DNA of 64,000 nucleotides from Artocarpus heterophyllus (taxonomy: Eukaryota > Streptophyta > Magnoliopsida > Rosales > Moraceae), in assembly GCA_025403435.1 (NCBI GenBank), contig CM046330.1:14902239-14966238 (forward strand), given 5' to 3'. The notes beneath the pieces were generated by a model. It worked only from the letters and a program-made list of their open reading frames with translations, searched no databases and was not told the origin of the DNA. The translations under genes were made by a program, and so were the position numbers. Shown here one piece after another: positions 31,756 through 45,244 of this stretch (position 1 is the first letter of the stretch; every line of letters starts with the position of its first letter).

Positions 31756-33641
31756 GTTAGACATGTATGCCTTAAGGAGTAAAAATATAATGTATTTTGA
31801 GAGACATTTTTATCAATAAAGAATTTATTTATTATTCATATACAAAATTGTTATCCTCTTTACATTCATATTTGTTGAATGTATGATAAGCAAACAAAAG
31901 TTTGAGACTGTCGATTTAAGCCTTTAGAATCAGGCATATGATGAACAAATTATGCAGAAGACATGATTCTAAAGGTGACGGTCTAAATCATAAGATCTGC
32001 AATCGAGGGAATAAAGTTGGATACTTTATTTATGCAAAGATTGTTATGATGTCTATATCCTTAATGGGAGATAGTTTGTCTTGGGCATAGGAGGTGGATT
32101 CCACGAATAGAAATATTGGTGTATTGTCATAGGTGACGATGTATTGGATCAGGACATAAAGTGTAATTGATTTAGATTAATAATTCTATGTCGACAAATC
32201 AATTTACTTTAGTCAATCAAATTTGCTGTATCTTAACCCTGAAATGAATAATGGGCCTATTGTCTTGACTTATGTCTTTTGATGTACCAAAAGGTGACAT
32301 CTATATTTTATGATGGTATGCATGTCGGTACGTTGGATACATGACTCTTGATAGCGTAGACTTGTTATTCATAGATACGAAATCCATAGCTGCTCTTTAG
32401 GAGTCGATGATATCCTCTTATATGCGTTATTCTATAATTAGAAAACTGGAGCGCTCAACCATTTGGATACATAGGTGTAACCGAATTATTTACTGTCTCT
32501 GGATGGTAATTTTTTCGATGGTGAGATAATGGAACATAAGAGAAAAATAATCAGAAAGGTAAGAAACAATTTATCCTTAAGCCAATTATGGATATCATAT
32601 GGGGATACGATACATTATAATATGCCATGGATACTTAGTTATTCAGGATTTGTAATTTTATATAGTTCGAGAATACAGCTCTAAGCTTTTAGTAGAGTAG
32701 CGGTAGAGTTGATAATTATGAAACATATACCTGGGATATTGGGTTTTATAATTATCGGGAACTTGAACTATATAGGTCCATCAGGTTCCTTTTGCTAGCT
32801 CATAATAAATCATGTAACAATACGACGTGCTTTTCTAATAAATTGGTGGCTTATGTTAAAATTATTAGATTGACTAAAATTTGATAGGATCAGATAATTC
32901 ATATCTATTTGTCTGTTGAATTAAAATTGTGTAAGTTAATTTAAGATAAGCTTGTTAAGTTATCCGAAATATATATTTTCCTAGAGATTGTCTAGATATG
33001 GTTATTTTAATCAGATAACTTCTCTATTAGGTTATTTGAATTAAAACTGAGGCTTTATCTAAAGAATCTCGGGTGTGAAATAAAAGATTTGCAATGACCA
33101 TTTATCGTAATTTCGGTAAGCCAGTTCGGCCTGCCGACCTAGCGATAATCTGATTACATGTTTATGTGCGATTTTGTTAGATATTGATCTAGATTCGAAT
33201 TTTTGAGGCCTATCTGATAATAACTAACCTGGGGGCAACCACTATAAATAGGAAGTGAGTTCTCATAGTTATTTAGATCAGTTGAGAAATCAAAAGTGAG
33301 TATTCTAGTTTGTAAGTCTCTAAAACTCTCTTGAGAGCTATTGATCACAAATCACAAACTCTAGTTCTAGGTTTTCTCAATTGGTTGGAAGGAAAGTCAT
33401 TAGGGAAAAGTTGTACGAGGTGTGCTCACACACACTCCGATCGTGGATAAAGAATAGAAAAGAAGACCAGTTGGTTGAGGCTCTACTAGAACGTTCTTCT
33501 CTTCACAGATTGCAGGAGCTCTTCGGCATGCAAAGGTTAGTAAGATCTGATAATTTATGCATATAACATGTCAAACTTATATTTTAAAGAATACTCTGAT
33601 TAAAAATTTTTAAATTTCTACTCCGTACTGTTTTTCCAACA
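31756..33641 (+). repeat. Copia 5' LTR (1886 bp)
   Basis: This aligns along its full length with 39256-41191 with many substitutions. It is about 50 bp shorter, mainly because dyad-motif units near 33115 are missing relative to the other LTR. It retains TTCGGCCTGCCGA at about 33124-33136, the reverse orientation of the gypsy dyad. Confidence 0.87.
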
Positions 33642-35289
33642 ATTTGTATCAAAGCCATTGTTTTTGCATAAATGTAGGAGTTTGTGATAATGCTATATGA
33701 ATAAATTATATGATCTTGAACTTTCCTATGCTTGAATTTATTTTTTTTAGAGAGTTGACACTCTAAGGTTTCTATATATCTATGTTGTCATGAGATTATA
33801 TGGTGAATGTTTATTAATTAATTATGGTTGATTAAATTATTATTATTAATTAATTAATTAATTAATTTGTGTCGGTTATGGTTCCTTAGAGGTTATAAGA
33901 TGTATCTAGGTTTTTCATGTAATTAGATGGTGGTCTATCATTACCGTCTAGAAATTATTATTTAAGTTTAAATTTGTAAGAATTTTGTAATCAAATGATC
34001 ATTTGGAGATAAGACAGATTTAAAAGATAGATGATAGTGTTTCACAGGTATCTCCTAAGTCTCTAAATTTGTAATGTTTTGAATTGTTGAAAGTAAGATT
34101 GAAAAACTACATAAAACTGTATTTTTTTAGAAAACATGATTTCCGCTTAATCGGCAAGCCGAACCTTCAGGTTCGATAGGCCAATGGTCATAGACCGGTA
34201 GGTTAAACCTCAAGGATCAAAAGGCTGTCTGTAGGGCAGAATTCTGACAGCTTTGGCGACAAGCCAAACTTTCAGGTTTGGCAGGCCGATTTGTCATGAC
34301 CAACAGGCCAATCATACAGATCGGTATGCCAGTAGAGAGCTGTAGATTTTTAGAAAAGGTGAGTTTTTTTAATGTACTTTTGATTTTATTTTGGGGACAA
34401 TTCTAGGAAACATTAAATTTGGATATGATCGAAAATATGGAGTATTCGATCTATGCAGGATTGAAGACTTGAAGATGGATAATACATGAATACCAATACA
34501 ATTTGAAGATTCAAGGATGAAGAATCGATAATATGTTTCGATTGATCTTTTGTAATTTTTAATTTCTTTTCTCTAGGGCGAAACCATAATATTACAAATA
34601 TTTATTATTATTTTGCTTGTGGCTTTGCATGATTATTTTGTTTGTCTTCATTATAATATGATTTGCTATGTATGTTCATAACATGTCATATAGAATAGGG
34701 AGTGCCACTCATTAAAAATTATTCATGCATGTTTTTAAAATAAAATCTTGATTTCAAAAGATTGAGTGGGAGAAGGTTTTCGAAGAGAGGACCTACGGCC
34801 TCCTTCATTGTTCCATAGGTAGTACATGGTGGTTTCAACCCCTAGGAAAGGACTTCATTATGTACCGGGTTAAATTTCCAAGAGGATATGGTATTTTAGC
34901 ATGATTTATTATTGCACACCCCTAGGTGGTGATTATAAATCATGGATAAAATATTAAAATGATGGTTATACACTCATATTAATTTTAGTATTAACCTCCC
35001 CTTGGAGCTTTGTTAATAAAATTAATGGCCAAAGAAATGATTATTAGTATATGCTGGATCATGCAGATCTTAGATGGCATATATTAATCAAAAGGGGATC
35101 CGTGTTCCTAATTGAAATTGACAAGTCTCCTATAGGCGGCTTGTTGAACTCTGAGTTAGGAATCATCGTTGTAAGGTTATGATATTTTCAAAGTCTTGAC
35201 ACATAAACACACTTGTATGTTTACTTGATTGTTTTATTTTACTAAATTATTATGGTATGTTTGCTTATGTCTGGTATATGATTCTTTAT
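33642..35289 (+). other. Copia leader with primer site and degenerate dyad array
   Basis: A mutated primer site is at 33644-33656. At about 34149-34332 there are seven or eight degenerate versions of the CGGCAGGCCG dyad: TCGGCAAGCCGAA, TTCGATAGGCC, ACCGGTAGG, TTTGGCAGGCCGA, CCAACAGGCC and TCGGTATGCC. An ATTA repeat is present near 33840. No open frame occurs before gag. Confidence 0.6.
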
Positions 35290-38200
35290 TGTAACGCTTT
35301 ATCTTTGATGCTCGATAAAAACCAATTAACTGGTGAGAATTTTAATGATTGGAAACGGAACCTAGATATCGTCCTATCCTTTGAGAAACTAAAATTTATG
35401 CTGACAACTCTGTGTCCTCCCGAGCCTATGGGAGATTCCAATAATGAGCAAATCCAAGTGGCTTAACATGAATAATGAGCAAATCCAAGTATATGATTGC
35501 TGGAAAGATACTGACGATCAAGCCCACTGTTATGTTATGGCTAGCATGAATTATGTGCTGTAGGCTTAACATGAAGATTATGAGATACAAAGCAGATCTT
35601 AGATAATCTTGAAGACATCTTTAGAGGCCAGGCCCTAACAAAACAGTATGAGGGACTTCGAAAACTTCTAAACCACAAACAAACATTGAGGACTCATGTG
35701 AAGGAGTATATGATGTTGGTCATGGGTTACCTCACTAACGCTCAAACCAATGGAGCTGACATAGATGCTTAAACATAGATGACTATGGTTTTAAGACTCT
35801 ATCTAAGGAGTTTATCCCATTTAGAGCTTCATTTAATTTAAGAAATAGATAGGATATGACCTTCACTGAGTTGATGAAGCAGTTACAGGAGTTCAAAAAT
35901 CTGATCAGGGAAACTCTTACTAGTGGTGAGGCAAACTTGGCAGTTGCCTCTGGTTCTAATCCTAACTCTGGGAATGGAAAGAAGCAACGAGATAAAAATG
36001 GGACATCTTTAGTTTCCTAAGAATGGCAAGAAAAAGAAGAACCCAAAAAAGATCAAGCGCTTTTTCTGTGGGAAGGTCGGGCACATCAAGAAGAACCGCA
36101 AGGACTTCCTTTCCCGAGAAGGTAGATGTGATTTTCTAATTATTGAAACTTGTTTGGTTGAGAAATCCAATGACACTTGGGTTATAGATTCCAGAGCAAC
36201 TAATCATATTTGTGTTTCCCTGTAGGGGTTCAAAAAAACCAGAAGTCTGTTGCATGAAGACTTCACGCTTCAGATGGGCGATAGATCCTTGGTATTAGCT
36301 GAAGTAGTGGGAGACGTCCATCTTTAATTTGATAATAATAGGAATTAATTTTTGCCAGATTATTTTTATATTCCTAAACTTAAAAAGAATTTAATTTCTG
36401 TAGCTTGTTTATTTAAATACTCTTATATAGTTTCTTTTAATAATAGAGTGGTGATTCATAAAAATAAATCTTTTATCTATAGTGGATGGAAGCAAAACAA
36501 TCTATATTTTATCAAACATAAGAGAGACCTACTGCTTAACACTGAGATTAATGATAATGACTCTAAAAGGATTAAAACTTCTCACTCTAATAAGATCTAT
36601 CTTTGGTATTTGTGACTAGGTCATATTAACCTAAATAGGATTCAAACGTTGGTAAGAGATGGACCTTTAAGTCACTTTAAGGTGGAATCTATACCACAAT
36701 GTGAATCTTATTTGGAGGGTAAAATGACTAAAAGACCATTTGGGTCTAAAGGCAATAGGGCCAAAGGGGTTCTAGAACTTGTGCATAGTAATGTTTGCGG
36801 ACCTATGAACATCTACGCATGAAGAAGGTATGAGTATTTCGTCACTTTCATTAATGATTACTCAAGGTATGGGTATATATACCCAATGCACCACAAAAGT
36901 GAAACTTAGGATAAGTTCAGGGAGTTTTAGGCTGAAGTGGAAAAGCAATTAAGTAAATCCATAAAGGCATATCGATCCAATCGAGGTAGTGATACCTTTC
37001 TAATGAGTTCTTGGAACACTTATTAGAAAATGAGATTTTATCCCATTTGACTATGCCAGACACTTTGTAGGAGAATGGCGTAGCTGAGCAAAGGAATAGG
37101 ACTTTGTTAGACATGGTTAAGTCCATGATGAGTTATTCATCATTGCCTTTATCCTTTGGGGATATACACCACAAACCGCATGTTATCTTTTGAACAATGG
37201 GCCTGTAAAATCGGTTCCTAAAACTCCTCACGAGTTGTGGATGAGAAAAAAGACATCTTTAAACCATATTCACTTATAGGGATGTCTGGCTCATGTCCTA
37301 TTTAAGGAAGTGAATAAGTTGGAAGCACGTTTGAAAGTTTGTGTGTTTGTAGGATATCCAAAAAGGACTAAAAGGGATTATTTCTACAACCCAAAGGAAA
37401 ATAAAGTCATGCTTTTAACTAATGCAACATTCCTTGAGGAAAGTTACATGGACAACTTTAAGCCACAAAGGAAAGTGGTGTTCAAGGAGTTGGCGAGTGA
37501 TTCGATTACTTTGGAGGTTTCAAATGAAACCATTCCAATCAGTGTAGAAAAACTAGCTGAACAACAATCTAAGGGGCTTCGGCGTAGTGAGAGGATCAAG
37601 TGTCAACCCGAGAGGTATATGTTCAATGGTGAAGCCTTTTTTACTGAACCGGTTGAACATGACAAGGATCCTTACACTTACGAAGAGGCTATGGAGAATG
37701 TTGATTCAAAACTCTAGACAAAAGCCGTGAACACTGAGATGAAGTTTATGGAGACTAATCAGTCTGGGAGCTTATGGATCTTCTCGAAGAGGTAAAACGC
37801 ATAAGGTGTAAGTGGATCTATAAGAGAAAGAGAAGAGTGGATGGGAAAGTCAAAACCTATAAGGCTAGACTGGTAGCTAAAGGATACAGGCAAAAGGAAG
37901 GAATTGGTTATGAGGAACCTTTTTGCCTGTAGCCATGCTTAAGTCCATCTGCATTCTCTTGTCTATAGTTGTTGCTCTCGATTACGAGATTTGGCAAATG
38001 GATGTCAAGAAGGCTTTTCTAAATGGCTATCTTGATGAGTCCATTTATATGGTATTGCTAGATGGGTTCAAGGCTAAGGGTCAGGAGGGTAAGGTTTGTA
38101 AGCTGCTAAAGTCAATTTATAGACTTAAGTAGGCTTCCCATTCTTGGAACATAAGATTTGATCAAGTGATCAAGACTTATAGGTTTGCACATAATGTGGA

Positions 38201-39241
38201 CGAACCATGTGTTTATAAACACATTAAGGATGGAAAGGTGGTTTTTCTACTGCTTTATGTAGATGAGATTCTGCTTATTGGCAATGACATTGGGGCGTTG
38301 TCATCGATTAAATTATGGTTGACCAAATAGTTTGACATGAAAGACTTGGGTGAAGCTAATTATGTTCTCAGTATCCAGATCGTTTGGGATAAGAAGAACA
38401 AAGTGATAGCTTTATCCTAAGTGGGCTACGTAGATTAAAGTCTCAAAAGGTATGCAATGTAGGATTCCAAGAAAAGTGGACAACCATCTAGGTTTGGAAT
38501 TACTCTTTCTAAGAAAGACTCATCAAAGTCTGATGAAGAAAGAGAGTTCATGAAGAAGGCACCTTATGCTTCTACAGTAGGTAGTCTCATGTATGTCATG
38601 CTGCACACGACTAGATATTAGTTATGTGATCGGGATAGTAAGTCAATTTCTGTCGAATCCAGGACCGAACCATTGGGTTGTGGTCAAGCATATTTTCAAG
38701 TACTTTAGAAGGACTCAAAGGTATATGCTTCCATATTCTAGTGAGGATTTAACACCTCTAGGATATACTGACTTGAATTTCCAGTCCTATTTGGATTCAA
38801 GAAATGACTTTAGGTTTTGTGTTTACTTTGGGTGGTAGTGCCATTGTTTGGAGAAGTGTCAAGCAAGATTGCACTTCATATTCAACGATGGAGGCTGAGT
38901 CTGTAGCAGCTAGTGATACTTCAAAAAAAGCAGTGTTGCTCCATAAGTTTCTTGGGGATCTTGAGGTAGTTTCTAGTATAGATAACGCGGTATCGCTATA
39001 TTGTGATAACACTGTAGCGATAGATAATACTAAGGAACCAAGATTTCATAAGAAGAGTAAGCATATTGATCGAAAGTATCATGTGATAAAGGACTTCGCT
39101 GAGGGTGGGCATGTTATAGTATGCAAAATCACATCTGAGGACAATTTTGCTGATCCATTCACGAAGACACTAACTGCGAGAGTTTTCAAGAGGCATACGA
39201 AAGCTATGGGGATGTGGGATTTGTCATATTTACTCACTTAG
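35290..39241 (+). pseudogene. Copia gag-pol remnant
   Basis: Broken frames follow the Ty1/copia order. Gag starts near MLDKNQLTGENFNDW (about 35308). A zinc knuckle near 36060-36110 keeps FCGKVGHIKK but has Arg codons where two Cys are expected. The protease site reads IDSRATNH instead of DSGA. Integrase fragments lie at 36620-37300. Reverse transcriptase is at about 37800-38400 with YVDE (38256-38267) in place of YVDD. RNase H follows at 38800-39230. The order protease-integrase-RT-RNase H is diagnostic of copia. Multiple in-frame stops (for example after AKGYRQKEGIGYEEPF, and at SIYRLK*) and lost catalytic residues mean it cannot be autonomous. The two longest open pieces are at 37310-37717 and 38804-39241. 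Confidence 0.85.
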
Positions 39242-39255
39242 CGCAAGTGGGAGAT

Positions 39256-41191
39256 TGTTAGACATGTATGCCCTAAGGAGTAAAAATGTAATATGTTTTT
39301 AGAGATATTTTTATCAATAAAGAATTTATTTATTATTCATATATCAATTCTTGTCCTCTTTATGTTTATATTTATTGAATGTATGATAAGTAAACAAAAG
39401 TCCGAGACTGTTGGTCTAACCTTTTAGAATCAGGCATATGATGGACAGACTATGCAAAAGATATGATTCTAAAAGTGACGGTCTAAACCATAAGATCCCC
39501 AATCGAGGGAATAAAGTTAGACACTTTATTCATGCAAAGATTGTTATGTTGTCTATATCCCTAACGGGAGATGGTTTGTCTTGGCCATCAAGGTAGACTC
39601 CGTGAATAAAAACATTGGTGCATCGTTAAAGGTGACGATGTATTGGATCGGGACATAAAGTGTAATTGATTTGGACTAATAATTCTGTGTCGGTAAATCA
39701 ATTCACTTTAGACAATTATATATGTTGTATCTTAATCTTGAGATGAATAGTGGGCCCGTCATCTTAACATATATCTTTTGATGTACCAAAGGGTGACATC
39801 TATATTTTATGATGGTACATATACTAGTACATTAGAGACATGACTCTTGATAGCGTGGACCTGTAATTCATAGATACAAAATCCATAGCTCCTCTTTAGA
39901 AGTCAATAATATCTTCTTATGCGCGTTATCCTATAATTGAAATACTGAAGCGCTTGACCATTTGGATACATAGATGTAACCGAATGGTATATTGTCTTTG
40001 GATGGTAAGTTTTCCAATGGTGAGATAATGGAATGTAAGAGAAAAATAATCTGAAAGGTAAGACATAATTTATCCTTAAGCTAATTATGGATATCCTATA
40101 AGGATACGATACATTATGATATGTCATAGATACTTAGCTATTCAAGCTTGGTAATTTTATATAGTTCGACAGTACAGGTCTAAGCATTTAGTGGAATAGT
40201 GTTAGAGTTGATAATTATGAAACATATATCTTGGATCTTAGGTTTTATAATTACTGGGAGCTTAAATTATATTTGTCCATTAGGTCCCATTTGCTAGCTT
40301 ATAATAAATTCTGTAACGATACGACGTGCTTTTCCAATAAATTAGTGACTTATGTGAAAATTATTAGATTAGCTAAAATTCAATAGGATTAGATAATTTA
40401 TTTCTATTTATCAGTTGAATTAATTTGTGTAAGTTAATTCAAGATAAGCTTGTTAAGCTATCCAAAATATTTATTTTCCTAGAGATTATCTAGATATGGT
40501 TGTTTTAATTAGATAACTTCTTTATTAGGTTATTTGAATTAAAACTGAGGCTTTATCCAAAGAATCTTGGTGGGAAATAAAAGATTCGCAGGGATCATTT
40601 ATCGTAAGTTTGACAGACTAATCTTCAAGTTCAGCCTACCAATGGAGTAAGTTCGACAAGCCGATTTGCCAGTTCGACCTGTCGACCGAGCGATAATTTG
40701 ATCACGAGATTTTTATACGATTTTATCAGATATTGATGTATATTCAAATTTTTGAGGCCTCATCTGATAATAACTAACCTGGGAGCAACCTCTATAAATA
40801 GGGAGTGAGTTTTCATCGTTATTTAGATTTGTTGAAATATCAAGAGTGAGCACTCTAGTCTGTGAGTGTCTAAAACTCCCCTGAGAGCTGTTGTTCACAA
40901 ATCAAGAACACTAGTTTTGGATTTTCTCAATTGGTTGGAATGAGAGTCACCAGGGAAGAATTGTACGAGGTGTGCCCACACACACTCCAATTGTGGATAA
41001 AGAATAGCAAAGAAGACCAGTTGGTTGAGGCTCTTCTAGAACGTTCTTCTCTTCACAAATTGCAGGAGCTCTTTTGTATAAAAAGGTTAGTAAGATCTAG
41101 TTAATTTATGCATATAGTGTATTAAACTTGTGTTTTCAAAAACACTATAATTAAAAATTTTTAAATTTTCGCTACGTACTGTTTTCCAACA
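39256..41191 (+). repeat. Copia 3' LTR (1936 bp)
   Basis: This is preceded by CAAGTGGGAGAT. At about 40610-40692 it keeps a fuller dyad array than the 5' LTR, including TTCAGCCTACC, TTCGACAAGCCGA and TTCGACCTGTCGA. Confidence 0.87.
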
Positions 41192-41349
41192 ACAGCAAAT
41201 ATTAACAAAAAAATAAATAAAATAGAAAAAAAGTTAGTAAATAGAAAAATAAAAGAAAAATAAAAATAAATACAAAATATAAATATACACACTAAATACA
41301 CTGCAATTATGATGGCCTGTTCCCTAGCAATGACTCCAAAAACTTGGTA
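41192..41349 (-). other. Gypsy leader, second part, with Athila/Tat primer site
   Basis: On the minus strand, 41342-41322 reads TTTTTGGAGTCATTGCTAGGG, a decayed form of the TTTTTGGCGCCGTTGCCGGGG primer-site region typical of plant Athila/Tat elements. It sits at the inner edge of the LTR-like block 41350-43092 and upstream of the minus-strand gag, which confirms the nested order. Confidence 0.65.
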
Positions 41350-43092
41350 TGAGCTTGAGAAGTACATATGATATAACCCCAATTATAAGGTTGTCCAAGT
41401 AATAGATACTCAGTGAGTATAAGGTTGTCACAAGTAATAAATATTCAATGAATTCGAGGTCAATCCCGCAGGGGAAAAGGTGGTGCAAAATCCAATATAG
41501 TTATTAAACTATTTATTTATAATATTTACACATTTTTACAACATTTTTCCATTTTCATATTTTTATGATTTTTAAAATTTAAATGACAATAAATGCAGTT
41601 TATTTAAAATGAAACTTTAATAATAAGTGCACTTAATTTAAAAGAGAGATAACAACAACAGTAATAATGCTAAGGATCAAAGGTTCAATTCCGATAATTA
41701 ACTTTACTATACTTTAGTTTTTCTAAATTATTTATTAAAAGGTTTAAGAATGCAATATGTCATACTCTATTGACAATAAATCAAGCATTTATTGTGCCAG
41801 TTTATGCCTATAATGTAAAAAAAACTCAACTTAATAAATATATATGATTTTAGCATTACCTATCTAAAATAACAAGCAAAATAATAAGTTAAGCATTTAT
41901 CATATTATTCCATATCTACGACTAATCAAGATCCTTCTAAGCATTGGTCATGCCAGACTATGTTGACGATAAATTAAAACTTAATTTTATAAGAACTCCT
42001 GTTAAGATAATAGTAAAATCATATGTTTTCAAAGAAAATAATTTTAGCATTATAACTGCTTAGAAAACTAAGAAAACCAAAAAATATTTAAGCTAATTTT
42101 GCTAGAATTCCCCTTTTCTCCTCAGCTAAAAATGAAAATTAAAAAGATATATTTAAAATAAAAACATTCATAATATTATTGAACACAGTTTTCTAACATA
42201 AACTAAGAACTATTTTATAAAAACATAAAACTAAAAACTAAAAGCAAAACAAAAATGTAAATAGAAATTTTTTTTTTTGAAGGAAGGGTGATAAAGCACG
42301 AAGGATTGAGGAAGTATTTATAGGCCAAGATTTGGCACTCTTTGACAAGCAAATTGCCACTTTTTAACAATTGTTTAACTATTTGTTTTGAAAATTTTGG
42401 ATGTAATTTGCATCATTTGTTAATGAATTTTTTCTTCCTTTCTTTTCTTCCCGAAGCTTTCCTCTACGTCAAAGATGAGCAAGTTGTTGATTTTTTTTTT
42501 TTTTTGACATGTTGATGCAATGTTTTTGCAAGATTTTTTTTTTTTGTATTTGTTGTCTGTTTTTGTCTGATTTGGTGCCATTTGGCTTTGTTTTTCTTCT
42601 AGAATTTTAATCTAAAATAAACAAACACACTAAAATTAATTATTTTATAGAGATAAAAAATAAACTAAAAACGCAAAAAAACTTACTAATATAAAAATAT
42701 GGTACATAGCTAATTCGGTTTTACCGAAACACTACTAAAGACATGAAAATATTTTTAGAAATTACTAAAAATATATTTCAACATATTTATAAATTAAAAA
42801 CACATTTTAAAACACAATAAGACTAATAATAAAATCAAAACACATTATTTTTATGGTTTTAAATTTATTTCACACAAAACAAATATTTTTCATATGAAAA
42901 CAACTTTAAAAGTTACCAAAAATATACTTAAACATAAAAACACGTTAAAACACATATTTGAACATATTTTCACATAAAAACACTAAATTACTCTTTAACA
43001 CACAAGTGCTATAATTAAGGGTTTTAATGAGAAATAAAGATGCAAATGATTGATTTTAGCTTTAAAAAATGTGCATTTTCTAAGTCTTATCA
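41350..43092 (-). repeat. 5' LTR of the minus-strand Athila/Tat-type element
   Basis: Read on the minus strand it starts TGATAAGACTTAG at 43092 and ends near CAAGCTCA at 41350, next to the primer site. It is AT-rich and has no frames of note. No second copy is visible on the far side of the gag remnant, so the 3' part of the element is missing. Confidence 0.55.
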
Positions 43093-43467
43093 ATATCTAA
43101 AAAGAAGTATTTGCAGAGAATATCACGACCATATCATGATAGTGCATTTGGTATGCTAAATATACCCTCAATACATCAACAAATATACAATATCTATTGT
43201 GGTTATCAATTGATATCTAGTATCCAATTAATTACTGGCCGGTATCTAGTATTTGCTACAATGACCTACCATTGTCTAGTACCTAATGCTATTACTAGTC
43301 AGTATCCGTTAGGGTTTTTACATGTATGCAACAATTAAAGGCTTAGATTAATTTATGCCATTAAAAAAATATTTATAAAAAATGCCACAACCACATCATC
43401 ACACTAGAGGCAGAATTCCAAATATGCACTCCTATCATTAGCATCTTGGAAGAAAGACAATGTGGAA
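43093..43467 (+). repeat. Dispersed repeat copy B and flank
   Basis: From 43109 to about 43330 this is the diverged partner of 5363-5540. Here the GTATCTAGTATT-like words recur several times, giving it a satellite-like texture. The last ~130 bp before the next LTR include ATGCCACAACCACATCAT, a further weak echo of the repeat's CCATATCAT block. Confidence 0.45.
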
Positions 43468-44854
43468 TGATAACTCTGTGAAATAGAGTATATTAACACA
43501 TATATTGCAATGAAAATTACAAAGTCTTAGAGTTTTATTTTAGTTTAATTAGTTTTTAATTTATTTAGGTTTAACTTTATTTTATTTTTAGTTGATTGAT
43601 TTTTAGTTAAATTTTATTAGGTCTTTAGTTTAATTTGTTAAGTATTTTTAGTTAGTAATTTAGTTTAATCTGTTTTGAAGGTTTTGAGGAGAAAAGAGCT
43701 TAGGAAACATGATTTTGGACCAAAACAGCCAAGGCCGTGACTCTAGAAAAGTTAAGGCTGTGATAGTGCAACATTTGGAGGATGCAACGGTGCTAGAAAA
43801 TTGAGGCCTCGACACTAGTTCCAAAGGCATGGAGCCAAAAAGTTAACATTGTGACTCTGGTTCGTAGTCTCCTAGATATTTAAAATTCCAAATTTTTCTC
43901 AAGTTACCCACTTTGTTCAAAACCCATAAATAGGACACTCTTAGGTTATTTAGAAGAGACCTAATCCTTTAAACTAGAGAGCTAGCAAAAATACATTGGC
44001 AATTTTATTTTTGTTTTCTTTTTGGTTTTGAATTTTATTTTCAATAAATTTAAGAGAAAAGACAACTTGAAGATCAAGAAGAGAGGATTGAAGATTGAAG
44101 AGTCAAGCTAGGAGACTTGTGACACCTCTATATGGGGTTTCCTTTCCAATTTTATAATCTTTGGGTTTCCTTTCCAATTTTCTAATCTTTGTATTTTTAA
44201 CATTTGAGATGTTGAACTTATGATTTGTGTTTTGTTTTTTAGGGCTGTGAGATTACCAATATTATGATAGTTTAATTTCATTTATTTTTGCTCTCGAAGA
44301 GTTTATTTTCTCTATGCATCTAATTGCTTGATTACTAATTGATTGTTTGAAGACCTGAATTGAAACCCCAGAAGAAGATATTTAGGAATAGCTTCTTGTG
44401 AAATTAACCATAAGTTGCATACAATATTGAGCGATAGTAATATGATTTTTATCAACATTTGAGAGAGCCATAGATCCTAATCAGTCTTTAGGGTGGCAAA
44501 GTTTACATCATGCGATAGTGGGTTTACATGCTGTGATATTTTTCATATCATCCCCCAAAAGAATATTAAATAATTTACGGTTTCTTGTTTCTAACATATG
44601 ATTAATAGGTGATGTTGTTAAGAACAATCAATTAAATAAGATTAGTTTTGGTGAAATCAGATCCCTAGTCTTTCATTTATTTGAGTAGTTTATTTTGTTA
44701 TTTTGTTTTGTTATTTTTTCTTATTTATTATCGGTTATTCAAATAATTTTAGAGTTATTCGGTACTCAACTAATTAAACGTAATCTTTGTAGGAACGATA
44801 CTTTTTCATCACTTTATTACTTGTTGTGATTTCCACTTGTGAAAATTCACATTA
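43468..44854 (+). repeat. Tat-like 5' LTR
   Basis: Starts TGATAACTCTGTG. At about 43730-43870 it holds a degenerate array of GC-rich words (AAGGCCGTGACTCTAGAA, GAGGCCTCGACACTAG) that corresponds to the GGCGCTAG array of the 3' LTR. Confidence 0.75.
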
Positions 44855-45244
44855 TGTTTATGGTGTTGTTGCTGGGGATTGTTTGTTTAATTTGGTTAAT
44901 ATCAATACTAATGAGCTCTAGGATAAATTTGAATTTGCGTTTGTTTTTCTTTTAATTTTCTATTTTGTGTGTTTTGTTTTGTAGGTAAAAAAAAGAATGA
45001 TGATGAGTGAGATAGAGATGGGTCTAGCCATCACCACCTTTATCCAACATGACATGAAACCACTTCATCGAGCTTGGGGAGATTTAATGAGTTGCTTAAT
45101 AGGTTTCTTTAACACGATTTGCCAAATTGGCTTTAACTTTAAGTTTTCATCAAAGGATTAAGCGTAACAACTAGAAGTTGGGTTGAAGATTGCTATGGTA
45201 TAACCTCTTTTAGCGTAATTCCCATAGGCTAAGCCTACCAAATA
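44855..45244 (+). other. Tat-like primer site and leader
   Basis: The decayed primer region lies at 44861-44879, followed by a T-rich leader. A short stretch from 45008 reads as broken coding-like sequence up to the ATG at 45245. Confidence 0.5.

Larger units (their letters stand above)
31756..41191 (+). mobile_element. Decayed Ty1/copia element nested in the gypsy leader
   Basis: LTRs lie at 31756-33641 and 39256-41191. Both start TGTTAGACATGTATGCC and end CCAACA. A mutated iMet-type primer site follows the first (TTGTATCAAAGCC, 33644-33656), and the classic CAAGTGGGAGAT purine tract precedes the second. The flanking five bases are ACAAT and ACAGC, only a partial match, so the target duplication is decayed or shifted. 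Gag and pol are recognisable but riddled with stops. Divergence between the LTRs makes this clearly older than the gypsy block at 12734. Confidence 0.88.
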
